In this document: piece by piece, positions 54,284 through 64,000 of the stretch
Layout: each line of letters begins with the position of its first letter
Position numbering within the stretch: the stretch's first letter is position 1
Assembly: GCA_015501605.1 (NCBI GenBank)
Contig: JADNRZ010000011.1
Coordinates: 434,001 to 498,000, forward strand
Origin: Panaeolus papilionaceus
Lineage: Eukaryota; Basidiomycota; Agaricomycetes; Agaricales
Direction of reading: 5' to 3'
Length of the DNA stretch: 64,000 nt
The notes under the pieces: generated by a model
What the model was told of the DNA's origin: nothing
The model's database searches: none
The model's input: the letters and a program-made list of their open reading frames with translations, nothing else
Position numbers and translations under genes: made by a program

Positions 54284-55324
54284 ACATGGGAAAAGGCGGA
54301 ATGAACAACGCCATGAATGCCGTCGAGGTATTTATTAGGCACCGGCACACTAATTACCCGACAAATCCCGGACGCTATCCAAAATATATCGATTTCAGCC
54401 ACCAATATCGCAGTCGTGTTGATGTCGTTCTTCTTCACCTTTTTTATCGTTCTGCCTTGGGCGACGTTCAAGCCATTCGTTATGCCGTTCGTCGATAAAG
54501 GGAGGATGAACTCGCCCGATGGGGCGCGGTTGAAGTCTTGGATGAGAGCCAGGTTGTGCTGGTGGTTAAGGCTTCAAGGGGAATTGGGCTATAATTGGTG
54601 AAGCAGTACGCGGATGACCCAAAGGCGGTGGTGATTGCTGCTTCAGATAAGATTGGTGAATCATTGAGCGTGGTCGATGTTCAATATGTTGTTAACCTTA
54701 CCGTATACATACATCAGAGAGTCGATTGTTGAGCTAGGCCATACTTCTGCTACGATTCAAAGCGTGGAGGTGGATCTCAGTCAGCCCAAAAAGCAGCTCT
54801 CTGAAGCTATTCGAGCGTTGGATAAGCAGTTGAACCTATTATGGGTCTTTATGAAGTTGGAGCAGTCTCAAACAACTTGAAGGATAGCACCCCATCTAGC
54901 CTGGTACGTCGACCTATCTCGTATTTTTTTGTCTTCCTGAATCTTTTCTTATCATGATACTTTGTAGGACGTTGATTCACATTTCGGGAATGACTACAGC
55001 AGTTCTGACTATATATAAGCACATGAAATACTACGGTTATGGACAAATTGTGCGCCTTCACCCATCTTTCTGAACCCTTCCTGACTCGTGCCCTATCCGT
55101 CGTACGTCGTTAGCTCAATCGTCGACTCAACCGGTCCCGCCAAACAGATGCCCTACACAGTGACCAAGGCCTACATGAACGGCTTCACTTTCTCCCTCCA
55201 TGTTCTCGCCGCTCCTCTGGTATTGACGTCGTTGACATGCAACCTTGCTTTATCAATACCGCACGACGCAGAAGACGAGGTCTCTTGGAATTACGGTTCT
55301 AGACCAGGAATTAGGGAGCCCTGA
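54284..55324 (+). pseudogene. Short-chain dehydrogenase relic, copy 3 (most complete)
   Basis: Segments: a leader MGKGGMNNAMNAVE; a hydrophobic stretch (NIAVVLMSFFFTFFIVLPW); the cofactor motif VVLVVKASRGIGL followed by TAA (54591-54593); LVKQYADDPKAVVIAASDKIG; in another frame IQSVEVDLSQPKKQLSEAIRALD; and, from about 55100, VVSSIVDSTGPAKQMPYTVTKAY with the catalytic Tyr-x3-Lys. The order of cofactor motif, acidic strand and Ser...Tyr...Lys fits an NAD(P)H-dependent SDR. At least two stops and frame changes make it non-functional. The hydrophobic segment may be an N-terminal anchor. Confidence 0.65.
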
Positions 55325-55663
55325 TACGATGGCGAGGGGGATGATGAAGCCGTTGACGGGAGTGGTGTTGAGATGGTGACGTGGCCAAGCAAGGAGACTG
55401 TTCTCATCCGCTGAGGGGTAAGGCGTTGGGCGAAGTGATGTGTATGTAGCTGAAGTCGTTTATGGAGCCCTAAATCCGATTACGGACGAGGTCGGGAAGT
55501 GGTCTTCGATGAAGGGTGGTATCGGCAGAAAGAAAGTAACCCGAGCGGATGAAATGCGAGGCCTGTGGACGCGACAGACCCTTCACACTAGAGGTTGACC
55601 ACGAAAGAATCCTGATAATCTCGTCGTTTACCAATGTTATCGTGGTCTGAGCGTAAACGTCCA

Positions 55664-56710
55664 TTAGGACGGGGAGAGGGGGACAATGACGGTCGTTGTT
55701 GTCGTCTGTGAATGATCATGGTTAGTATTATGACATAGTAAATTGAGCAGCGTTATCAAAGCCATCGCCAATACCAACATTATCGTTGGGAGAAGCACAC
55801 GTAAAAGCAGACGTGCAGGAGAAAAAAACAAAGGCGGATGATGTGGGGAAGTGACGAAGAAATGGGAAAAAGAAAGGCCAGAGTAGAGGCGCGAGAGGAA
55901 ACGGAAACAACTCACCAAACAACACCCCCGCACACCCCTCACACCCCCCCTCCACAGCTCGCTCACAAATCCCGCTCCTCCTCCACCTGCAAGGAACTGC
56001 ACAACACGACCCGCCGGTGGCTTATCTTTGTCATTAGATTTGCCCAATCCAGCAACGCCGTTCCCCACTCCCCCACCACCAACATTAACATCACCCACAC
56101 CAACGGAAGAAGAACCGCCACCCAACCATAACACCCAACGCAAACAAATACTCCAACAGCGCATTCAGTGTCTTCCCATACTCCTTGTCCTGCCTCCGCT
56201 CAAAAAGCGCTTGCAAATGGGTAGGACTGGCAAGTTTGAGAATCCTCGCTTGCGTTTTCGAGTCCAACCACAACTGAGGCGTCATCAATGAGGACGAAGG
56301 TTGAGTGAATTCCGGAACAACGTCGACGGGTGTAGATATAGATGATGGATTAGGAGTTTGAGGTCGGCTCCCCTCTGACGCACTCGTCGCCTCACCACCC
56401 CCATTCAAAAGCTTCCTCTTCCCCGGCAGAGAGAGATCGATGGTTTGGGATGAGGAGGAGGCTGAGGATGTGCGTGAAAATGGGGAGGAGGAGGACGAGG
56501 GAGAATGAGGCACGATGAGGTATTGAATTGAGTTTTCAGATCTGGTGAGGAGAGCATCAGCTAAGATGAGACAACGGATAACGATAGGGACAAGGGAAAG
56601 AAAGGAGGATGACGACGCCTTACTCTGGGGATGATGCAACACAACTCAACATCGTCTTTGCGATTCTGGACATCAGCAAAAAACAGCTCTGCGCATTCCC
56701 ATTTATCGCC
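55664..56710 (-). pseudogene. Relic, possibly HUL5-like N-terminal half, copy 3
   Basis: The longest frame of the three (56642-56091) reads RCLILADALLTRSENSIQYL, then a Ser-rich part, PGKRKLLNGGGEATSASEGS, and MTPQLWLDSKTQARILKLAS with HLQALFERRQDKEYGKTLNALLEYLFALG. About 190 bp that code ILSRDAAVSVLGDEGAQL in copies 1 and 2 are deleted here. The distal part (56090-55860) has the GGAGFVSELWRGGVRG segment. The three copies have complementary deletions, so the ancestral gene was longer than any of them. Confidence 0.38.
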
Positions 56711-56719
56711 AGAGAGTAA

Positions 56720-57734
56720 ACCGCATCTAAAAAAAGAGCGTCAGAAAGGGGAGAAACTAAGCGTAAAAACGGATAAACTAAACGAACCGCCACATCTCAA
56801 CACACCCTCACACGTCCCGCCTCCCTCCTGCATCTCCACCAACTCTGAATCACCACAGCACTCTCTCATCTCCTTTTACTCTCAAGTCTTCTCTCTCGCT
56901 CTGCCGCGACCTGATTCAAGAGATCTGTAGACGAGTGTTGGGTTCATGTGCCGCCTAGGTTGGTCTACTACTTTGAGCCTGAGCCGGAGAAGACGGGGAA
57001 CATTGCTGAGTGACTGGTAATATTTGCTGTTGAATGGGCGGATAACTGTGTATTATGGTGAATTTGAATTTGAAGATAGGGTTGACTTGGATTGGTGTTG
57101 CAGTGAAATCAAGATTGTCGTCGTCCAACCAACATTCATGCTCCTTCCGCAAGTTCAACCCTTCAGAAAGCCAAGTCCTGACGAAGGCAACCCCAGATAT
57201 TGAATTACTATGACAGTCAAAGACGCAGGATACAGAGGAAAGAAAGCCAGAGCTACGACAAAGAATGAGCAAGAATCAGAACGAGATGTGTAATATGAAC
57301 CAGCAAAGCACTGGCACTGCTGGCACACACAGCTGTTGTCATCGCGCTTCATAAGCTGCTTACGTGGGCCGATTTGATGGACTGTTATCTTATCTCGGGA
57401 ATATCCGATTTGGTCCCGTCGCTCGAATTAACCTTTCGTCACTTTCCGTGCGCTCTGGTACGAGGGAAGGTCGACTTGACCTATCATTATATCTGTGGGA
57501 GAACGGAGTGAGCGCGATTAATCGTAGAGTATGTCGTATGTGACGTCAATGTTGATACACACACGATACGGGATACGTATTAAAATTGACACAGGTCACC
57601 GACTGAAGGGTTCCGTAAGATGCTTCAAATCTTCACGAACGCCATTGATGTAATCCTGGAAGACACAGAGATTATGAGGGATCTTATTATCAAAGTTATA
57701 GATGTAAGTTAAACGGCACCTTAATTGGACTTTC
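56720..57734. other. Shared non-coding stretch, copy 3
   Basis: Aligns with 5760-6780 of copy 1. No convincing gene. Contains the empty Copia-2 site at about 57183-57187. Confidence 0.5.
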
Positions 57735-57742
57735 CCTGTGTT
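57735..57742. other. Target-site duplication, left, of the 1.58 kb element
   Basis: CCTGTGTT, repeated at 59318-59325. Present once in copy 2 at 41105-41112. Confidence 0.85.
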
Positions 57743-59317
57743 CACCTGTACCCACCAGTTTAATGCATCACTTATGGCACTTGCCATTGGAGAGTGATGC
57801 ATTATTTATGGCTCTTGCCAATTGCCTCTGAAGCATCACTGCTTCGAACCGCCGCCTCATCAATCGTTTTGCTCAATTAGGAACGAGTTTCTCACTCGAC
57901 TCATTCAGTTCGAGTCGAAATCTGTGATGAGATGACCATAAGAACTAGTAGTTCATCCCTTTGAAAAAAATTGAACGGACCCGAATCAAACATATCGGGG
58001 TGAACACATGAGTTGCTTAGAAATCGAGGAATCGCTCGTTGCCCTCAGAACTAAAAATAGATAACTATCTGTAGGCATTAGGTGTGATGCATCAACATCA
58101 ACAATACATCAATATCAACTTCAATGGTTCTGGTTCTCTCATGCGCTGATGGTCTGACAATGACTGACATACGAAGAGCACTTCATCAATGCAGGTCCCC
58201 GGAAAACATATCCATAATGCAACATTGATTCCCCTTGTACCATATACTATATATGATTAGAAATTATTTGGAACTGAAGGATAGTCGAGAAACAAAGTGA
58301 TCACCTGTACAACCCCATAACAGCAGGGTCATCCATTTGTTTAAATTTGAAAACATACAAAACATACCATATCGAATCCAGGGAACACGTCATAGCCTGG
58401 ACTTGAAGCTTAAATTCCTACACCCTTCCGAATTCAAGGATGGGCTTTATGTTTGTACTGAATTGTCCATTGAACCACCAGCGCCTATTGGACTGAATAT
58501 GTTTTAATGATTATCTACCCCCATCCTCCCCTTTCTGAGACTTTAGAATGCAAAAGCAAGGAAGAATAAATACAGAGTAATAAAATGAGACCCAACCATT
58601 CATTTGTATTCACACTACAAATAGGCATGCATGGATAAGGCCAGGGTGCTTACACAAATCATGACAATGTTCCTTAGTGTCCTTATGCTTTACTATTGGC
58701 AAACCTGTAAAGCGCACCCAATGTAGGCGCAACTATTATTTTTTTGCTCAAGTATGGACAGGAGTACTTTTATATTATTTGACTGCCGACTTTCAAGCCA
58801 TCAAGTAGTGAGCAAGACCTACAGTGAGCAAAATGCATGTTTTTCGGTAAGATTTCAGCAGAACGCTACGTGCGTTCTGATTGGTTGATGTTAATTTTGA
58901 TTTCTGAATATCGTCCCTCAAAGCTATTTCAAATGTATAAGCCTGTGGGTTCGATTCATATAGCATATAGTGTGTCTTATATCCAAATTTGAGGCTAAAG
59001 ATCATTTTCCTGAGTGTCTATGTCGTTATTAGCAGGATTTTCAGCAGGACAGTAATGCCCTCGGCATCGCGGCAATCATCAATCACCAGCAGACACAACA
59101 TTCCATGATCCATCAAATTGGAAGGTGTCGAAGCCTCGAAGGTTGACCTTGAACTGACCCGATCAGTTTGAATCATTTGGCGACTCGTGGCTCTTTCAAT
59201 TGCACGTTGAATACCAGCTCAGTGATGCTTTACTAGCCATTGGCACTTACCATAATTCTTGCATCACTTTACATTGGCACCTGCCAATATTGTTGCATCA
59301 ATATGGCGGAATCGGCT
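57743..59317. mobile_element. Non-autonomous DNA element with imperfect long inverted ends (1,575 bp)
   Basis: An 8-bp TSD (CCTGTGTT) with the empty site preserved in copy 2. The left end CACCTGTACCCACCAG and the right end (inverted AGCCGATTCCGCCA) are followed by imperfect inverted repeats of about 85 bp, built from GTGATGCA, TTATGG and TGGCA...TGCCA words (57755-57835, 59220-59305). No ORF of interest. TSD length and the CACCTGTA / AGCC ends resemble those of the KDZ element at 19214-30633. Confidence 0.8.
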
Positions 59318-59483
59318 CCTGTGTTTCCGCTTGTTTTGACATGATTAACCATGTATCGGTTCTCTCGTGTCGTTTAATCGATGCTGCATGCTGAACTACT
59401 TACTCTGCTAATCTGTGATGAGAACCTTTGCGCTTAATGAGTTTGGCGTTTAACCCATGTCAGATTAAACAAAAATGGTTGCA

Positions 59484-60507
59484 TCATCGTTCACCGTATA
59501 CAAGAAACAAACCCTGCTCTCTCATTTCTCTACACCTGCCTCCCTCCTCCTCTCTCTTACCATACAACCAAACAAAAGGCGCCCAAAACACCCAAAACAC
59601 CCAAACCCCCAACACCGGCCCAACCACAACCGCACCACCCAACACCGCACCGCCCACTGCACCCATCCTAACCAACTCCATCACCTCCTCGCGCTCAATC
59701 GCATCTTTCACCTCTACCCGGAAAGCAGCCGCATCCATGGCTCCCCTCGTAAATCCGCACAGCACCCCGCCAAGAACGAAGAGGCAAATGAGGGTGAGGT
59801 GGCGCCAGGTGGGCAGGACGATGTGGTTTCGGTGCAGAAGGGGCTTGCCGAGGTAGAAGAAGGCGAGGTACGTGATCCAGTACCCTGCTATACCGGTTTG
59901 TCCGATTCTGAAGGGTGTCAATCCGAACGTGAAGTTGTACGTTGGTATCTGAGCGCTCTTTGACCATGTCGTATCCGATGCACCTGGTGTTTCAACCACG
60001 CGTTGGTATCAGGATCAGACTTAGAATTAGTAGATGATTGAGGGAAAGAGGAAATCTGTACGCACATAGCCGCCACTCCCGATAACGAACCCAAAATGCC
60101 CGAAGCGATGAAAAATATCATAAAAAGCCCAATTTGGTTATCTCATGATGAACTCCCCACGGTACGATATTCCACTTCATCACAAAGCGCTCGTACTTGG
60201 TAAGCTCCGTTGACGTTGTCTCTTTAGTCGTAATCGCTGTCGGAGTCGCAGAAGCATTACCACTAGCATTGGCTGTAATTGCAGAGATGCCTTCTCCACT
60301 CTGCCAGTGTGACACCGCGTATTCCTCGGGATAAGCGCTAGCGGTAACATGTCCACCACGATGCTCTTGTCCATGAGCGCGTGCACCTTCATACACGAGC
60401 GCAGGGACAGAACAAGAATCGGGATAAAGCACGAAGCTTACCCCCATACCATGAGCGGGAGGTTGTGTCGTACTTCGTCTCTGGTTACGACACTGAGTAC
60501 TGTTCAA
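59484..60507 (-). pseudogene. Membrane-protein relic, copy 3
   Basis: The N-terminus at 60507 reads MNSTQCRNQRRSTTQPPAHG, then ELTKYERFVMKWNIVPWGVHHE. A one-base loss near 60130 (ACCAAATTGGGC against ACCAAATTTGAGC in copy 1) shifts the frame at the first membrane helix, which continues as FMIFFIASGILGSLSGVAAM. The distal half has AYNFTFGL (written TYNFTFGL here), LPTWRHLTLICLFVLGG and FRVEVKDAIEREEVMELV, and is open to 59484. A 35-nt GT...AG stretch (34 nt in copies 1 and 2) separates the halves. Confidence 0.5.
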
Positions 60508-60509
60508 AT

Positions 60510-61565
60510 ATGGTTCACAGAAGGATTGAAGTTGAGATGGGATGGGGTGTGGTGATGTGATGTGATGTGGTGGTGCAGTAAAGAAACACGTCGAGGTTTA
60601 TATCTAGCCTTTTCGATTTCGATTTTACATTGTCATGGCTGTGCTATAATGCCACCGGCTGAATGCCCGCGCACGTCAAGGCAAATTCTAGAAACCATGC
60701 TTTGGCCGACTTACTGTATCTGGAAACATTGGCGCTCAGCTCGAGCATTGTTGTCGTTGTCACCCTATCTCCTGAGGTTTTTTTACCGTTCGTGGGAACG
60801 ACCCAAGGCTTTTTTAACTTGCGCTTGTGTGGAGGGGAAGCTATCGCCATACTAGCTCGCGCATGATGGACTCAAGTATCCATCGCTGAGAAACACAAAT
60901 CAAGGATTCAGCTTTGAGCTTGGCTCGACCTCGCTTGAGAAAATGTAGAGATAACTTTCCATCCTTCAGTAGAAAACTAATACATATTTCTCAGGGATTC
61001 AATAGCATGATCATTTATGTATAGTAATGGTTTCCAGTGTGTGATAACAAGAGCCTGGGGTATTATCATTCTATACAAGCTCGAAGTAAGAATAACTGTT
61101 AAGGATTGGGGGACGAGTCTTGGAAGCGATAGGTCCCAAGTTTAAAATTCAGTCAGGGTATCAATGTATATTTGAGGATGGCTCTGGGGTTTATATCTGG
61201 GATTCTGTCCGGTGGTTTTCGATTTACTTATCGAAATCGTTCAGTCCCGCTAGTCGCATAAAAGCAAAACACTTGTGGGAGAGCGCGCTTTAAGTTTGCA
61301 CTTTAAATCTGGTCCAGCACACACGTTCTCTCGTACAGAAGTACGAGTGTATCAGGTCGAAATCACAAATCGAAACGCCTTAGGCCGAAAGTTAATAGAC
61401 AATCATCAAGGGGGTCGACGAAATCGTCGGATTAATTAGGTTCAACATATGTATGGGTCAGAAATAACTGAGGCAAACCTCAAATTGTAATGCGAGTGAC
61501 TTGTCCACACAAACTGATTCTACACATATTTACGCTCATAACAAAAGCTCAACAATCCTTTCTCG
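60510..61565. other. Shared non-coding flank, copy 3, and right edge of the unit
   Basis: Aligns with 7970-8920 and 42060-44320. The alignment ends near GCGAGTGACT at about 61492-61501, where copies 1 and 2 continue to CCATA. This marks the unit boundary before single-copy sequence. Confidence 0.55.
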
Positions 61566-61567
61566 TT

Positions 61568-63670
61568 TTAGTTCGAAGGGGACTGAGCCGCAAACGAATT
61601 CGCCAACGTCGTCACCAAATTCGCCGAAAACTGAGCCATCATAGGAGCAGCAACGCAACTCGCATCAAGCAATGCACCACTACCCAGCGTGAACCCAGTC
61701 ACATTAGCAGGATTGCCCAACTGCACAAGGCTCATGCTCGCAAAGCTCGGGTTGTACGTCGGCCACCCGAGGTTCGACAGGCCATTCACCGGGTCGCGCG
61801 CGAAGGCAACCCACGCGCCTTGTACGTATTTCGAGAGCGCGATTTCGGCGGCTGTGGGCGCGGCGATGGTGCTTTGGTTGTATGTCCCGAATACGATGGG
61901 GATTTCGGCAGTGTGGTATGCTCGAAGGTCAGGTCGGGATGAGATATCTGGGAAGACAGCTAGATCGATGTAAAATTTTTTTTAAAAAAAGTATTGAGAA
62001 AAGTGACATGAGGAATCACGGAATGAATGCGTACGTTGATATTGATACCTCCAAGTGTTGATTTTTGCCGCCGTTCGCTGGGTGGCAGTTAAGCCTGTAT
62101 TACAAGTAAACGCAAGCTAGAAATTGAAGGTTACAGTTAGAATGGAATCTTGATGCTACTTTCTTGCACCTGCATAACACACCTGAGTCTGAATATCAGC
62201 CAAAATCTCAGTGACAGTAGGAATAGTGAAGCCCGTCGTCAACAACTGTTGGGCAACGACAAAGATATCGCCCTCATTCGCAGTGGTGCCTCCAAGAACG
62301 GGGACTTTCAAAAAGTTGCCGTTAGCAACACGGGTGGCGGTGTCAGTGAATATGGTGATGTCTGTAATAATGTGGAATGCAGCTTGAGCATGGAGTGGTC
62401 TACTAAACAAACACCTCGAATGGGGCACTCACTGTCCGCCACAAGATTGAAGGATAAATTTGATTTGATGACGGCGTCCCCGAGGGTGCGGAATGGGACG
62501 GCTTTCATGCATGTAAGCTGCGCTGCGTTGGTATCTAGATTGGAAGGTTAACGCGGTACAACGATGTGGATGCGGTCAGCTTACTCGTTCCACAGCCTAC
62601 TGCATTAGCGATAGCGTTCCAGTTGGTCGCGTTGAGAGTGGCGTCAAGACCAACAGTGGCAGATACACCGAGGCTAAAATAACGCAATCAGTGTCCGCAT
62701 CCTATCCGCTGTACTGTACGAGATATTCCTACTTTCCAGATTGCTCAATAACACCTGCAAATTTTCGTCAGCACCCATCTTCCAAGTTCTCAAATATCAT
62801 AAACCACTAACCTTTCACAATTGTATCACCCACATGCGAAAACGTATACGCATCAATCGCAATCGCACCCGCGCTTTGGCCGAATAACGAGATCCTATTG
62901 GAGTCACCACCAAATGCAGCAATGTTATCGTGCACCCATTGGATGCCTGCTTCGATATCCAGTAAGCCAAAGTTCTGCGATGTCGTGGATCCAGCGAGCT
63001 GTGGTGCGTTGGGCTGACCGAAGATGTTGAGCCTGTAGTTGATAGAGACGATGGTGATGTCATCATTGTCGCGCACAAAGTTGGTTCCGTCGTAGATTGT
63101 TATGGCGCTCTACATATCCAATGAGGAGATAATCAAGGTCAGATCATCGTCAAAAGTCAGGAACATATATTTAAAGGAGCAACAAACGAAGAGAACACTC
63201 ACAGATCCAAACTGGAACCCCCCACCATAAATCCAAACCAACACCGCAGTTCCCTTCTTCGCCCTCTGCCCCGTCGGAGCCCACACATTGACATTCAAAC
63301 AACTCTCACTCTCCGTAAGATTCAACCCAGCCCAACCAAGGAGTTTTAAAAACTCGACCTTGCCAGCATTTAATGACTGCACACACGTATCGCCGAACTG
63401 CGTCGCTTGGAGGGGCTTGGTGCGTTGTGCGGGTTTTTGAGGTGCCTGCCAGCGCGCGGCGGTGGCAAATGGGATTCCGAGAAATTGGCGAACGCCTTGT
63501 GCGCTTGATGTGCCGACGACGGGGCCTTGTTGGGTTTGGACGGTGAGTCCTGACGCAGGAGGCGCAGGTGGTGGTGGTGGGGGAGGGGCAGCCTTGGGGC
63601 TAGGTGGCTTCACAGAGAGCACAAGAGCGCTGTACGAAAGCAGCTGAACGAAGAATAATAACGAACGCAT
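61568..63670 (-). CDS. Secreted type-B carboxylesterase/lipase
   Basis: Eight exons, all GT/AG with consistent phase: 63670-63203, 63109-62812, 62754-62733, 62673-62585, 62534-62433, 62361-62183, 62116-62035 and 61959-61568. Total 1,632 nt, 543 residues. A signal peptide (MRSLLFFVQLLSYSALVLSV) and a Pro-rich spacer precede the mature start. Visible features are FLGIPFA, the CLNVNVW strand, the oxyanion hole in IYGGGFQFGS, the nucleophile in FGQSAGA, the acid in TTANEGDIF and the His in AYHTAEIPIVFGTYN. It hydrolyses ester bonds outside the cell. The substrate is not predictable (lipid, feruloyl or xenobiotic esters). The gene is intact, unlike its neighbours. Exon 3 is only 22 nt. Confidence 0.93.
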
Positions 63671-63722
63671 TCTGGGACCAGTGTAAAAAAGCACCTTATC
63701 TGTCCTAGTACGAGAGTTGTGC

Positions 63723-63730
63723 CTTTTATA
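63723..63730 (-). promoter_or_regulatory. TATA box of the carboxylesterase gene
   Basis: TATAAAAG read on the minus strand, about 55 bp before the ATG at 63670, a plausible core-promoter distance in basidiomycetes. Confidence 0.65.
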
Positions 63731-63739
63731 CTCGAGCAG

Positions 63740-64000
63740 CGAAGCAGCAATCACGTTCCGGTGATTACGACCTCATGAAGCCTGCAAAATAGGGCACAAA
63801 ACCGACGTCCCCCTGATGATCGTAACCACCCCGTACGTGTGGCTGAATTGACTGCAGCCGTTCATTGTGCTTCTGTATAGACAGGGAAGCAAAAAGATAT
63901 GGGGGTCAAAGGCAAAGAATTGGTTCCACGCTGGGAGTTAGGTCGATTCTTCGGGGGCCTCTGTGCATTTTCAGATATCCTAAAATGCCATGTAACCAGT
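63740..64000. other. Upstream region of the carboxylesterase
   Basis: No gene or repeat recognised up to the window edge. It presumably contains the remaining promoter. Confidence 0.4.

Noticed and set aside
58940..58965. A T-loop-like GGTTCGATTC suggesting a tRNA
   Set aside because: No matching acceptor, D-arm or anticodon stems could be folded around it. It lies inside the non-autonomous element.

Overview
The window looks like a repeat-rich, gene-poor stretch of a basidiomycete (Agaricomycete-type) genome. The reasons are: genes split by many 45-70 nt introns, a KDZ-type DNA transposon with a CxC2 cysteine cluster, a chromodomain Gypsy element, Copia elements with an initiator-Met half-tRNA primer site, and a fungal type-B carboxylesterase. 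The species cannot be named from sequence alone.

Layout. (1) 1-3847: a gag-only LTR retrotransposon whose 5' LTR is cut by the window edge. (2) 3848-8920, 32233-44330 and 49080-61490: three diverged copies of one chromosomal unit. In + order the unit is: P-loop GTPase (minus), short-chain dehydrogenase relic (plus), a minus-strand relic that may be the N-terminal half of a HUL5-like HECT ligase, a shared non-coding stretch, and a membrane-protein relic (minus). The first GTPase is outside the window or lost. (3) 8921-32232: a young Copia element (Copia-1) inserted in copy 1. It is itself split by a Gypsy chromovirus (11153-17422, minus) and by an 11.4 kb KDZ transposon (19214-30633). Each insertion has readable target-site duplications (TSDs), and the Copia-1 empty site survives in copy 2 at 44321-44325. 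(4) Copy 2 carries a deleted Copia (Copia-2, 36930-40535, minus) and a foldback element (42811-44047), then a single-copy interval (44340-49070) with HECT-ligase and other relics, a minisatellite and a 21-G run. (5) Copy 3 carries hAT sequences inside its GTPase (49607-52698) and a 1.58 kb non-autonomous element (57743-59317). (6) 61568-63670: an intact secreted carboxylesterase marks the return to single-copy sequence.

Intact genes by reading frame and splice phase: the GTPase at 32383-33849 (five exons, 397 aa), the KDZ transposase (eight exons, about 1,148 aa), a 108-aa basic KDZ passenger protein, and the carboxylesterase (eight exons, 543 aa). Most other chromosomal genes are pseudogenes. 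Three LTR elements have LTR pairs that look identical by eye yet encode defective or incomplete proteins, so they were probably moved in trans or broken very recently. Exon boundaries were read by hand from GT/AG sites and phase, so they may be off by a few bases.
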